DNA of 64,000 bases from Cercis canadensis (GCA_003255065.1 QAOA01007971.1:134370-198369); one strand, 5' to 3'; positions 31,822 through 43,570 are shown, numbered from the stretch's first letter. Notes: a model not told the origin generated them from the sequence alone. Program-made: numbers and translations.

Positions 31822-33113
31822 TTGAAGATGTCAATTAATGAGACAATGATGTGGCATAGAAGATATGGACATTATCACTTGAATGCAATCAGATTTTTAC
31901 AAAAGAAAAACATGGTTAGAGATTTACCACTTATCCATGAATGTAAAGAGATTTGTGAGCCTTGTCAAATGAGGAAACCACATCTTTTCCATCTAGGAAG
32001 GCATGGAGAACCAATGAAAAACTTGAACTTGTTCATACTAATGTATGTGGCCTTATGAAGACAGCATCATTGAGCCAAAATAAATATTTCATTCTCTTCA
32101 TTGATGATTATACAAGGATGACTTGGGTATACTTCATGAGATAGAAATCTAATGTCGTCAATATTTTCAAAAAATTCAAGGCGTTGGTGGAGAATCAAAG
32201 TGGATGCAAACTGAAAACTCTTCATTCTGATAGAGGCACTGAGTATAATTCACATGATTTCAACCAATTTTTTGAAGAAGAAGGTGTAGAGCATCAACTT
32301 ACAGCAGCCTATACCTTTGAATAAAATGGGATTTCTAAGAGGAAGAATAGAACACTTATGGAGATGGCAAGGTGTATGCTGATGGAAAAAAATTTGCCTA
32401 AGAAATTTTGGGCTGAGGCAGTATATATTGTTGTATACCTACAAAACAGATTGCTTACAAGAGCTTTAGATAAAGTAACTCCCTTGGAAGCTTGGTCTGG
32501 CCATAAACCAAATGTTAAACACTTGAAAGTATTTGGATCTCCGTGTTTTGTTCATGTACCAGCTGAAAAAAGGAGTAAATTGGAAGATAAGTATGAGAAA
32601 GGCATTTTCCTTGGCTATGGTACCCAAACAAAAGGGTATAAAGTGTACAACATTAGAACTGAAAAGATTATTGTTAGTAGAGATGTGCAAGTTGATGAAG
32701 ATGCAGTTTGGAATTGGAAAACATCTAAAATAGAAAAGAAGGTTCTTTTAATGTCTTTTGTGCAGCCAACCGAAGCTGACATCCCACACGAAATTGAACC
32801 ATCTAATCCAAAATCAAGTTCTGATTCAGAGGCTACTACTCCACCTGAAGGTTCTTCAAATTCCTCTAGCTCTCCATCACTAAGAAGTGACACTACTTCA
32901 TCTAAACCACCCACAAGAAGAGGAACCATATCTCTTCTTGATGTATATGAAAGATGCAACTTTGCAGTTTTGGAGCCCAACAACTTCAATGAAGCCTCAA
33001 AGCATAAGGAGTGGGTATCAGCAATGAATGAAGAAATAAAGATCATTGAAAAGAATGAAACATGGGAATTAGTTGCTAGACCAAAGCATAAAAAGGTGAT
33101 TGAAGTGAAATGA
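31822..33113 (+). pseudogene. Copia integrase and start of RT
   Basis: Integrase begins near WHRRYGHYHLNAIRFL (31850) with the CEPCQMRK half of the zinc finger. The core shows [16 protein letters not shown] and HSDRGTEYN, and the C-terminal part LEAWSGHKPNVKHLKVFGSP near 32490. Stops occur near 32142 and in the core. After a Ser/Pro-rich linker the frame enters the RT start (KEWVSAMNEEIKIIEKNETW) and stops at 33111-33113. Confidence 0.85.
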
Positions 33114-33790
33114 TATACAGAGCCAAGATGAATCCAGATACAACAATTCAGAAGCTTAAGGCCAGATTAGTTACCAAAGGTTATGTCCAAGAAGCTGGAG
33201 CAGATTACCATGATACCTTTGCACCAGTTGCTCGACATGACACCATCAAAACCTTGATTGCCTTTGTTGGTCAAAAGGGGTGGAAGATATATCAGTTGGA
33301 TGTAAAGTCAGCATTCTTAAATGGCTACTTACAAGAAGAAGTCTATATTGACCAGCCTAAGGGGTTCGTGGTTAAAGGAAAGGAAGATTATGTCTATAGA
33401 CTCAAGAAGGCCTTATATGGTCTAAAACAAGCTACAAGAGCCTAGAACAACATAATAGATGCTTATTTCATTGAGAAAGGCTTTGTGAGAAGTGCTAGTG
33501 AGCCAACCCTCTATGTCAATACAGCTTCCAATTCTGAGATTCTCATTTTATCCTTGTATGTAGATGACTTGTTGTTAACTGGGAGTAGTTCAGAACTAAT
33601 TCAAAGCTTCAAGCTTGAGATGATGACACATTTTGATGAGATGATTGATCTTGGTTATATGAACTATTTTCTTGGCATGGAGATTACTCAAACAGTGAGT
33701 GGCAATTTCATATCACAAAAGAAATATGCAAAGAAAATCCTCAAAAGATTCAAATGCAGCACTATAAACCAGTTTCAACTCCTTTGGTAG
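33110..33790 (+). pseudogene. Copia reverse transcriptase
   Basis: Two frames (33110-33445, 33485-33790) show KARLVTKGYVQEAGADYHDT, QLDVKSAFLNGYLQEEVYI, KKALYGLKQA and the active-site box LYVDDLLLTG. A stop at 33443-33445 and a frame break near 33780 inactivate it. Confidence 0.9.
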
Positions 33791-33989
33791 TTAATGAGAA
33801 ACTATCAAAGGAAGATGGTTGTGCAAAAGCAAATGAACAACAATACAGAAGCTTGGTTTGAAGTTTATTATACTTGATACAAGACCTGATCTTATGTATG
33901 CTGCTAGTCTTCTATCCAAATTTACGCAACCTCCAAGTCAGATTCACTTTGGTGCAGCTAAAAGGGTATTGAGATATATCTGAGGCACA

Positions 33990-34588
33990 ACTGATTATGG
34001 AGTATGGTTTCAAGCTGAAAATGAAAATAATTTGCATGGTTTTATTGATGATGGTCATTTTGGTTTTGTTGATGATATGATAAATGAAGTTAGTTTGCAT
34101 GATTTTATTGATAGTGATCATGCTGGTTCAATTGATGATATGATAAGCATTTATGGCTAAGCATTTTCTCTTGGCTCAGGCATATTTTCATGGAATTCAA
34201 GGAAGCAAGACACTGTGGCTCAGTCCATTTCTAAGGAAGTGTACATAGCTGCTTCTAATGCTATGAATCAAGCCATTTGGCTCAAAACATATTGAAAGAT
34301 TTGAGATAGGAACAAGTGAAAGCTAAAAGAATATACTGTGATAACAAGTCAACAATTGCAATTGTCAAAAATCCAGTTAATAATGGGAAGACAAATCACA
34401 TTAAGGTAAAATATCATTTCATTCGAGAAGTTGAAAGGGATGAAGAAGTTGAATTAATATACTACCCTACAGAATATCAGCTAGTAGATATTTTCACTAA
34501 AGCTCTTCCAAAAGGGGGATTTGAATTTCTTAGACTGCAACTTGGAGTATCAAGAAAAAGCTTCAAGGAGGAAAATGTCAATGATTGA
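33990..34588 (+). pseudogene. Copia RNase H with local triplication
   Basis: RNase H landmarks are FIDSDHAGSIDDM, FSWNSRKQDTVAQSISKE and [10 protein letters not shown], ending at a stop at 34586-34588. The stretch around the catalytic D-S-D motif is repeated in tandem between about 34030 and 34140 (FIDDGHFGFVDDMI, then FIDSDHAGSIDDMI). Stops and a frame change follow near 34158 and 34293. Confidence 0.8.
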
Positions 34589-34599
34589 ACCTTTTTCCA

Positions 34600-35403
34600 A
34601 CTACTCCTAGTCAGATTTCACATATTTCTTTTGCTATATATTATGTATTGTATAACTAATGTATGAACTAATGTGTGGTGTGTAGGTATTGTCCTAAAAA
34701 AATATTTTGTATTGCAAACAGGCCACAAGTTACAATATGCTCATGTCATGTGTTAGACTAACTGATTGACTTATACATGAAAAAAGGCCTTGTAGAACAT
34801 TTCAAAAAGTAGTAGAAACACTTCAGCAGTAAGTTTGTTTCAAGCCATTTTTGTTCATCTCCTTCCCCAGCATCTTCTTCCTCTATTCTTGCAAGAAATT
34901 GATCATATCTTGCGGGATTTACAAAGGCAACAGAAACTCCATTCTTGCGTCAAGGCTCTCTCTCTTACACCTTTTATATTTGCCTACAAAATATGCCAAA
35001 TAAAAAGTAAAATCTGTTATTACAACTTAAAAGTAGAAGGCAATGATTGAGAAACTAATGAAACAAGAAAAGGAAAAAAAAAGAAAAAAGTCATATTACC
35101 TTCAAATAACAACCAGCAGCAGAGTAAATTTTGTTCTTCTCAATTATTCGAACAGCAAAGACGGCAAACACTAAAGTAGAAGATTAAGATGGAACTTTTG
35201 TTTTTGGACTTTCTGATATTAAATAAAAAAAAAGGGAGCAAAATAGTCTGATTCAATTCCAGAAATGAATCATGATGAATTGTGATTGAACGATGGAAGC
35301 AAAATGGGGTACGGATAATAGCAAAAATACAGAAAACAAAAAGGAAGATGGAAACTTTTTTTTTTTTTTTTTTGGTTTTTTTTTTAATTTTTTTTGCCTT
35401 ACT
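34600..35403. other. Flank between copia element and gap
   Basis: AT-rich DNA that probably includes the copia 3' LTR at its left, then unassigned sequence ending in a T-rich run. I see no exon that I can support. Confidence 0.4.
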
Positions 35404-35606
35404 NNNNNNNNNNNNNNNNNNNNNNNNNNNNNNNNNNNNNNNNNNNNNNNNNNNNNNNNNNNNNNNNNNNNNNNNNNNNNNNNNNNNNNNNNNNNNNNNN
35501 NNNNNNNNNNNNNNNNNNNNNNNNNNNNNNNNNNNNNNNNNNNNNNNNNNNNNNNNNNNNNNNNNNNNNNNNNNNNNNNNNNNNNNNNNNNNNNNNNNNN
35601 NNNNNN
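35404..35606. other. Assembly gap (203 N)
   Basis: A run of unknown bases flanked by poly-T tracts. Frames that appear to cross it are meaningless. Confidence 0.99.
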
Positions 35607-35649
35607 TTTTTTTTTCTTATATTAAAACTCACTAATCTGATCATATGAA

Positions 35650-35915
35650 AGGCTCTCACCTTCAGAGGACCAGAAACTCCACTCACTCTCCCACATCGTG
35701 GTAATCATCCCAAAACAAGTTCACCATGTCCAAACCATGCATTCTCTTGAGTTTTTGGGAAAACTTCTCCACACTCAATAGTTTTTGCACCTATCTCCCC
35801 ATCTTCCTTGTTAGATCTATTAGAATTCTCCCTCAATCACCTCCATCAAGGATGGGTTCCTTGCTCTGTTTTCTTCATCATGGAGAAGATGGAGATGAGT
35901 TGTTGGTCATCTTTT
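35650..35915. repeat. Dispersed repeat X, copy 3
   Basis: Matches copies at 985-1275 and 28440-28670, nearly base for base in its central part. The next 350 bases (to about 36290) also match 1310-1425 and 3057-3220, i.e. the flanks of the CACTA element, and give the insertion-free form of that site. Confidence 0.65.
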
Positions 35916-36525
35916 GTTTTTTTTTTTTTTTTAAATAAAAAGATTTTGTAATTAGGATTTAATTTGAGACATTAATAATAAAAAATAATATTTTTATGCC
36001 ACATCAATAAGTTCCTTAGTTATTGGATAGAGAATTGACAAAGAGACTAAATCTGCATCTTTTAGAAAAATAGGAAGATGAAATAGTTTATTTTACAAAT
36101 ATGATGATCAAGTCATTTATTGAAATAAAATAGGATCAAAATTATAATTAAGTTTTACAAAACTAAAGTCTTATTTAAATATAGTTTTTTTTTTCTAAGA
36201 TACTAAAATCCTAAACAATAAAATGATGAGTAATTTTTGAATAAAAAAAATATCTCATAAAAAATTTATGGGTTAATTATAATGAAGGTAAAAAAAAATT
36301 CTAAGATACTCAAAGGAACATCCTCACCATCTTCCTCTTTCTCACTGTAAGGATCAATCATTCTTACAGGTTTACCTGTACTTACAGAAAGTTATAGCTT
36401 TTCGTCTAGGTACTCTAGGTCTAGGTGTCTTCCAGAAGATGAAATGCTTGGTAAATCACTGATGCTAACACCACTTGGGATTTATACAGCATGTCCTCCT
36501 CTCTCTATGACATCACCGACTTCAG

Positions 36526-36705
36526 GGGAAGGGATCCAGTCATGTCACTTGAGTCATGTTGTTTAGATCTAAGCCGTCTATTCCATTTAAGATCATTTCA
36601 ACCATTAAAACACATTAATATTTAATGGTTGAAATGAGCTTTAATGGAATAGACGGTTTAGATCTGAGCAACATGACTCAAGTGACATAACTGGATCCAA
36701 ATCCC
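36526..36705. mobile_element. Foldback MITE, perfect 9-base target duplication
   Basis: A 180-base element whose two halves are nearly complete inverted repeats ('ggatccagtcatgtcacttg' against its reverse complement at the right). It is flanked by CGACTTCAG on both sides (36517-36525 and 36706-36714). A 9-base duplication points to a Mutator-type MITE. The two arms differ at few positions. Confidence 0.88.
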
Positions 36706-36781
36706 CGACTTCAGTATCTAGAGCCTTCTTGACTTGAACCACCTCTAATTTGGGTGTCTCCTTAAGAGGTGTGTGTAAGTC

Positions 36782-36960
36782 GGACTCAAATTCAGTCATA
36801 TGACATGAGTCATGTTGTAAGGATTTGAGACGTACATTTCATTAAAGCTCATATAAACTATTAAATATTAATGTGTTTTAATAGTTCATATGAATTTTAA
36901 TAAAATATATGACTCAAAATTTTATAATATGACTCATGTCATATGACTAAATCCAAATCC
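36782..36960. mobile_element. Second, related foldback MITE
   Basis: About 179 bases with inverted arms sharing 'gtcatatgacatgagtca'. Its terminal pattern (GGA..CAAATTCAGTCAT...) resembles the MITE 77 bases to the left, so both belong to one family. The flanks GTGTAAGTC and ATGCAAGTC agree at 7 of 9 positions, a decayed target duplication. Other tail copies lack the insertion here. Confidence 0.7.
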
Positions 36961-37160
36961 ATGCAAGTCATCCGTTTCCTCTTGTGTGCGCCTTGAGGGT
37001 GAGGGAAGTTCTGCTTTAAACCAACTCATGTTTCCTCTTATGTGCCCCACCTCCAACCAACTTTTCAATGCTTGCCGTACCCTTGTCAGGAGCTCGCATT
37101 TTGGGAAGGCCTTCAACACGACGGCCCTTTTCTTTGTTTTCCCCAGTAGTGTCTGTTAGA

Positions 37161-37840
37161 AAATAGCATATTGTAAACACAATTTTTATTTAATATGTCG
37201 AACTCAATACATATAAAGACTCTCTCTATCATTCTCTATATAATATTCCTAGGAACTCTCCAATATTGTATCTGAATAATATTAGCTAGAGAATCAATGA
37301 CTAAAGTAAATACATAGTGTTTTAAATGAGTGATTTTTTCTTGTCCTTTTGGCTACAGTTCTAGATTCGAATATAGAACTCATAAGTCTTGAGAATGATT
37401 TTAGTACCACTAAACCATAGGTCATTTAGTCTTAAATGAGTGATGTAACGACTAGTGCATAATTTCATGGAATTAGTGGCTTAGTTGCCTTAATTCTGGG
37501 AATAGTTACTATGTTAACTCAAGTCTTTGAAAATTCTAAGTTACCTTTTAACAATGTCAAAATGTGACAAGGCATACTCACCATTACATGGAGAAATTGG
37601 AAAGAAAAGAGAGAACATAGAAATGATGGATGAACGCATGATGTTAAGTATTTATCATTACGTAGATAAAGATAGACATTCTTGCTTGAGAATTATAAGG
37701 GAATGGGAATTCGAATCTAGAATAAACTCTGTAGACCATGCTTTCCTGAAACGTAGGATGTCAATGCCCTTGTACGTCCAAGTCATCTGGACGAGGACCA
37801 AAAAATAAACTTCTTAATCAACAGCTCTACCTCTGACCAA
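37161..37840. other. Paralog of the S-to-tail intron, copy 3
   Basis: Matches 7141-7336 plus 12566-12860 without the chromovirus, and 50100-50600 in copy B. It includes a SINE (about 37335-37425, minus strand, B-box-like 'attcgaatctag'). No LRR exon follows, so homology is lost near 37740. Confidence 0.55.
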
Positions 37841-38685
37841 GATACCTATCACACAACCTCCTTATCTCACCTCGCCAGAGCATTCAATGCTCACAAAAAC
37901 CCCTCTGAAAGCCTCACCTTGTCTTAGCCAAAGCCTTACCTAGCATTTAATGCTAATTCTGCTCACTTAAGGAACCCCTTCGACTCACTCCACCATTTCC
38001 ACTATAAATAGACATCTTTCCAAGCATTGAAGGCAAGGTCCTTCAGAACCTAAAAAAAAGGTCCAGAAAATTTGCTATTTTCATAACTCTATTAAAGAAT
38101 ATTCAAGAACATTTCATTGAATATTCTTTTGCCATAGCTACCTTTAGCCATAGAATATTCTCATACACCATTAAAGAACACCCCATTTAATGTTTTTTTG
38201 CTGTAGCCACCATCAAACATTCTTCTCCTCTATTAAAGAGTTCACCTTTCATCACCCACAGTCATAACTCCATCGATAATCACTTGTCTCCCTCATTTAT
38301 GAACCTCAAGAATCCACCATAAATTCTCTCAAAAGCACATAGGATCACCATGAACAACACCATAAATGCTACTAGCCCAGACTAAGTCCTTAAACTACTG
38401 GAGCAAGTGCTAAAGTTCTACGAAATTCTCATCTGGGGTCTGACTTGGCCATGGCAGGAGACGCTTGGGCCACAAGACCGAACTCCCTTGGCTTCAAACC
38501 CATTGCCCTATAAGTTGTCCTACCGAGCTACTTAAGGTGCTTCAACTGTTCACCAATCAAGCCCACCAAAGTTGATTCCCTCTATAGTTGTATCTACTCC
38601 TCCCTTGGCGTTAACTAAACCAAAAATCCAACAAAACACCAAACATTGAATTTGCACCATCAAGAACCACAACCATGATACCACT
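37841..38685. other. Unassigned, retroelement-like DNA
   Basis: Less AT-rich than its surroundings. A TATA-like 'ctataaatagac' lies near 38002. Together with the reversed primer-binding-like site at 38690 it could be the inside of a decayed LTR retrotransposon, but no conserved protein can be read. Confidence 0.35.
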
Positions 38686-39300
38686 TGTTAGGAAAATTAG
38701 CAGGATAAGCAAAATAAATCACATATAAAGAATACTTAAATTTACGTAGTTCAGTAATATGTCTATGTCTATAGGAGAAAGCAACAAAAAAATTTCATTA
38801 TTGTATCATTTCCATATTCTTTCAGCCCTATGTCTTCTAGTGTTATCTAGTTGTGGTAACATTACATTATTATTATGAAAGATTCTTATATAGACAGTGA
38901 GATAATAAGTATGTTTAAAACATGTCCAATCTGAAGAGGCCTCCAATTAAAGAGATGTGACAGTAATAGTTTAGCTCAAAAACTAATGGAAATTTTAATT
39001 GAAATTTCATAGTGGCTATAAAAACAGAAAGAAAATATAGATAATAATAAAATATAAGTAAAAAAATAAAGATATGTCACAGGAATGAGGAATAATTATC
39101 TCAATTTCTTTAAGAAAATTCATGTCTCTCAAGATACAATAGCCCAATAACCAATACCATTTATCCTCAAATTCTACACAAATAAAAGAAAATGACTTTC
39201 TCCAACACCCTTCTCTACTCAAATGTATTTTAAGAATAGAAACACATATAGTTAGATGGTAGAGACCCATAAGCTTCTAGCTGTTGGTTGCAAGATTAAA
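38686..39300 (-). mobile_element. Possible copia-type LTR with adjacent primer-binding site
   Basis: On the minus strand a sequence ending 'tttcctaaca' is followed at once by 'agtggtatcatgg'. The TGGTATCA part is the start of the usual initiator-Met primer-binding site of plant LTR elements. The presumed LTR extends right from 38686; its far end is not determined. The matching 3' half of an element was not found. Confidence 0.35.
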
Positions 39301-39721
39301 GCACATAAATCCATGATCAATGCTATATAAGTCATTATACGTTGGCCACTTAAAGGATATGCACATAATGGCTTAACAAGAATATTAAATCAGCCACATA
39401 AGGCTTTACTGTTTGGCCTTTAAACCATGCACTATATGGCTATTACAACATATGATATCAATCCAAATAAACACATAGCCGTTGGCACCATCATGGATAT
39501 TTAATATATATTTATTTTTTTTATAAAAATACCAACAGATTAGTAAGTAAATGAAACTAAATGGAAGAAAACAACAGACATGATAAGCCAGTTCATTTGG
39601 GAGTTTGAATGATAATGCACAAGACTTATATGGAATAAGCACAAAGGCAATAGTCCAAAAGCATCTTTGAATACATCTTCAGGGGAAAGAGTGTAAATGT
39701 GTACAAAAAAAGCAGTATGTG

Positions 39722-40634
39722 TTAGCTATATCTACTCCCCAAAGCGGGAGCTTTGCATAAATTGTTGTCCAAGCTTTGACCACTCATATTCAATATAATT
39801 GCTTGAGTTGTCTTTGTCCATTCCTGCTCAGCTTTTACCATTCTTCCATTCTCAAAAGCTCGTCTCTTTCTCTCAGCAATTGTGTCCTAATCTGACATAT
39901 AATCTGCAATTTCAGCATTTATGTCATTGATTTGTTCTTCTAGTTCTCTCTTCCTTTCCTCCAGATAGCCCAATTTACTGTGTATCCCATTTTCGGATGT
40001 TGCAACTTCCATGAAGTCCTTAACGTTAGCTTCAAGACCCTCCTCTAGCTTCTCAACATTACATAGTTTCACATTTGCTGACTCAAGTTTAAGGCTTGCG
40101 TCCGTATAGTCCAAACTCCACTGGCTAAAGCTTCATGAAAGTTGCAGTATTACTGATTTCATCCTCAGTGAAATTCCGTCTTCGGGTGACAAATTGAGCA
40201 GGTAGTCTAGAGTATCTTTCATAAACCCAGATCGTCCAGGGTGCAACAAAAGAGAGAATTCTTTCGAGATCAAGTCCTGAAGGCTTTGCAACGCTTTCTG
40301 GGTTTCTTCACTTGGCCTAATGTTCAAAGATTCAATGTTGGTACTGTTATTTTCACCAAGTGGCAGGGCAGAGGAATATGTTTCAATAGAAGAATAAAAG
40401 GCTTTCATATCGGCTTCAATTTGGGTCGATTCTTCGGCCATTGATTCTTCACTGGCTCTACTTTCTGAAACTTGGTTGTGGGTTCTCTCTTCTCGAGTGT
40501 CTTTGGATTGAGCAATGGCTTCTGCATCAAATTCACCTTCATCAGAATGGTTCTGCTTGCTTTCTATCCACAGAATCTCCCTGTCTACTCTTATGGATGT
40601 AGTAGTTGCTGATGCATGAACCTTGTGGTGACCC
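39722..40634 (-). pseudogene. Coiled-coil protein pseudogene, cut by the Tat LTR
   Basis: One minus-strand frame stays readable from about 40634 to TAA at 39724-39722, broken only by TGA at 40135-40133 and TAG at 39889-39887. It has an acidic N-terminal part, then ALQSLQDLISKEFSLLLHPG and a coiled-coil (LEEGLEANVKDFMEVATSEN, ERKRELEEQINDINAEIADY). I recall similar retroelement-associated coiled-coil proteins in plants but cannot name a family. It stops where the Tat LTR begins, so its 5' part was probably removed or separated by that insertion. Confidence 0.55.
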
Positions 40635-40978
40635 ATAAGAGTGGGCCCATATACGCGAGAGCCCAAACAAAGTTATGACCCGAAAGGCCCAAACGACAAA
40701 ACGGGTTACTTATTTGACCCGACCCGCCAGCTCATGCTCTCCATCTACTATAAATAGTCTTGGACCCAGCACAAGGAAAAAAATCTCGTTGACGGACAAC
40801 CATAATCCTGCTTCTCAGACCAATTCAATCTGACTTAATCTTCGGAGCCCGGTAAACTTAACCCGGCCCGGTAGCTTTTGTTCGCAGGTTACTCGGCTGC
40901 CCAACAGACAGAAGTGATAACCGCCCCCGGCGACCCGACCTCAGTGGTTGTGCCCGACCTCAAGCTCAGGCATCGTCA
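40635..40978 (+). repeat. 5' LTR of the Tat element with TATA box
   Basis: The right boundary is well set: it ends ...CATCGTCA directly before the primer-binding site. The left boundary is estimated from the end of the pseudogene. A TATA box 'ctataaatag' lies at 40748-40757. There is no second LTR in the window for comparison. Confidence 0.6.
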
Positions 40979-40979
40979 T

Positions 40980-40998
40980 TTGGCGCCGTCTGTGGGAA
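40980..40998 (+). promoter_or_regulatory. tRNA primer-binding site of the Tat element
   Basis: Reads TTGGCGCCGTCTGTGGGAA, the form commonly found just after the 5' LTR of plant Tat elements, and complementary to a tRNA 3' end. It starts one base after the LTR end. Confidence 0.75.
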
Positions 40999-41058
40999 AG
41001 AATACTTTTTCCCTTAAAACACCTACAAATCTCTTTGGCTGATCCTGAGTTTAGCGCG

Positions 41059-42550
41059 ATGGGTATGGATGATGCACCTACCCCCTCAAACATGCCCTCC
41101 GTCAAAGAGGGTGTATTCACGCCGGTTAGAGAACCACCTCTCCCACCTCCGAACACAAGGACATCGCCTCGTAGAATCCAAACAGAGGCCAATTTAGGAT
41201 CTGTCCCGGAAGCCTTCCTCAGGGATACTCCTTTCGGGCATTTCGGAGATCCTGTACAAGTTGGAAATACTCTCCGCCTCCTCATGCAAGAAATACAAGA
41301 CCTCAAAACAGAACGCCTCGCTGACAAAGCCGAGCTGGCAGAATTTAAGAAAACCGCCAATACACATCAAGTTGAATCCTCAAGGCGCTCACTTTACCAA
41401 CCTTCTCCTGAAGCCGCGATCAGCGGGTCCCGATTCATAGCGGACACCCCGAATAGCCATTTGGGCAGTCCGGCTGTCTCCTCGCACCTACATACTCACA
41501 GTAGTGGCTCCTTTCAGACCCCTTTGCTTGTGCCGGAGAAAGTCAAAAGAATGGAGCGCAACCCTTTTTCCCAAAATATAGTTGATTACCCAATACCAAC
41601 CATATATAGGCAACCCCAGCTCGAACCATTCGACGGTCTAACAGACCCCAGGGAGCATCTGGAAAACTACAATTCCATCATGCTACTGGCGGGTAGTTGT
41701 GACGAAATCATGTGTCGAGCTTTCCCAACTACTTTGCGCCGAACGGCGCTCCAGTGGTTCTCTAACCTCCCGCCGAATAGCATATCGAACTTCGATCAAC
41801 TGTCCGACCTCCTTCAGGCTCGTTTCTCTACGAGCATAACTCATCAGCGGTCCTCGGCAATTTTGGCCACTTTAAAGCAGGAAGAAACCGAGACTTTAAA
41901 AGACTACATGAACCGTTACACAAAGCTTTCTTTGCAAGTCCAGAATCTGACAGATTCTGTGGCCATGCACGCCATACAGGCAGGTCTCCGACCAGGTCGA
42001 TTACACGAGAACCTAACACTTTATCCCCCCCAATAACCTCCCCGAGCTGCTCACTTTGACAGCTAAGCACATAAATTTAGAAGAGGTATTAGGTCAGACG
42101 GAGAAAAGCAAAGCCAAGGAGAAAAAGCCACAGGACGATCGCAAATTAGCTCGTCAAGAACAATCTCCCCTCCGACCACGTTTTGAGGCCTTTACCCCCT
42201 TAAATCAATCGAGAGCTCGAGTTCTGGAAGACATATGCCAAACCAAACTCGCAAGTCTCCCTCAGCCCAAAGGAGATGTCGGCTCCGATAAAGAAAAATA
42301 TTGCGCTTTCCACCAAGGCAGGGGACACGACACCGACGACTGCAGACACCTACGAAACCTCATCGAAGACCTTCTGAGAAGAGGGTACCTGCAGAGGTTC
42401 AGGGCGGACCTTCCTCTCCCAAGTCCCCAGCCATTAAGCAAAGCGACCAAGGCTCGGCGATCCCCTCCGAGAAACCCCGACCTCAGCTCAAAGAGGCGCC
42501 GGAGCCGGTCTCCTACGCGAAGCCCGCCTTCGACAAGAGCTGATCCGCGG
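41059..42550 (+). pseudogene. Tat gag
   Basis: The frame opens at ATG 41059. The capsid region is clear (PFDGLTDPREHLENYNSIML, ALQWFSNLPPNSISNFDQL, LKDYMNRYTKLSLQVQNLTD). At 42014-42036 a run of seven C shifts the frame into a stop; the next frame picks up from 42056 without loss and carries the Tat-type zinc knuckle YCAFHQGRGHDTDDC near 42300. The single-base shift in a homopolymer may be a mutation or a sequencing error. An Arg/Ser-rich stretch follows the knuckle. Confidence 0.85.
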
Positions 42551-43570
42551 CGAACCGCCGCGGGAACCATCCATACCATCGCGGGTGGATTCGCCGGCGG
42601 AGGTATGTCCCGATCTTCACGAAAACGGCATAAAAGGGCCGCCGAAAAGCGCAAGAAAGAAGTCTTTCATACCAACATAGCCTCAAAAGGTCGAAATACC
42701 GCAGTCATCTCATTCTCCGACATGGACTACGGCACAATTGAGCAAGAACATGACGATCCAGTGGTAATCTCCTGTTTCATGGCAAATTATGAAGTCCGGA
42801 AGGTTCTCATCGACCAAGGGAGTTCAGCTGACGTCCTTTTTAACCACGCTTTCGAGCAATTGGGAATTCTTCTTTCTGACCTTGACCACTATCCCGGAAC
42901 TTTGGTTGGTTTCTCCGGAATCCACGTCAAGGTGAGAGGAACCATTACTCTCCTGGCAACCATAGGGGAATACCCTGACCTCACCAGTGCAAAGGTCAGA
43001 TTCTTGATCATCGATTGCCCCTCAGCATATAATGCTATCCTAGGACGACCTTTCCTTAATAAAATCGATGCTATTGTCTCGACAAAGCACCTTCTCTTAA
43101 AATTTTCAACTATGTCTGGAAGGGTCGGGCAAGCACAAGGAGATCAGTTACTCGGCAGAACATGCTATAACACTAGTTTGGCCATCGATTACTCAAAATC
43201 GTCAAAATGTCATTACCCGGAAAAACCAAAGCCGGATAATCAAATTCCTTTGAAGGAACTCGACAATAGGGAATCAAAGACCGGCCTCAGACCAATGCCA
43301 GAAGGTGATCTTTCAACATTCCAAATCGGCAATACGAGCGAGCAGACAGTCCAAATCGGATTGGGCATGCCTCTTGACAAACTTGAAAAGATGAGGGAGC
43401 TTCTGACGGCCAATGCCGACTTATTCGCCTGGACTCCAGCCGATATGCCAGGTATTGACCCTAACTTCATTTCGCATAAACTCGCCATAAATGTAGGCAC
43501 TAAGCCGGTGTCTCAGAAGAAAAGGATGGTCGGTCCCGAAAAGCAAAAGGCCATTGATGAAGAGGTCTAG
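42551..43570 (+). pseudogene. Tat protease region
   Basis: Same frame as the end of gag. The aspartic protease motif reads VLIDQGSSADVLFNHAFEQL near 42812-42860, with Gln after Asp, as is usual for Tat elements. The conserved ILGRPFLNKIDA follows near 43035. The frame ends at TAG 43568-43570 inside EEV(stop)KLL, just before the RT. Confidence 0.85.

Larger units (their letters stand above)
31080..34590 (+). mobile_element. Ty1/copia retrotransposon, 5'-truncated and degenerate
   Basis: Domain order is gag knuckle, integrase, reverse transcriptase, RNase H, which is the copia order. No 5' LTR or primer-binding site is visible at the left edge, so the element is truncated or was inserted incompletely. 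The last frame ends at 34588; the polypurine-like 'aaggaggaaaa' precedes a possible 3' LTR starting TGTCAATG near 34576, whose end I cannot place. Several stops and frame breaks make it inactive. It interrupts the first tail exon of copy 2. Confidence 0.88.
36300..37160 (-). pseudogene. Tail copy 3, fragmentary, with two MITE insertions
   Basis: Pieces resembling the first tail exon can be read on the minus strand (GGHAV-like MERGGHA context near 36500, and TQEETDD context near 36980). The upstream end near 37150 has the same 'ttttctaacag' acceptor as copies 1 and 4. Two inverted-repeat elements (36526-36705 and 36782-36960) interrupt it. No intact exon remains, and no terminal helical domain is present. 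Confidence 0.6.

Noticed and set aside
35282..35686. Long frames across the N run
   Set aside because: They consist of unknown bases.
40941..41360. Minus-strand frame opposite Tat gag
   Set aside because: Shadow of the GC-richer gag coding frame; no motif, unlike the antisense ORF at 47.3-48.6 kb.
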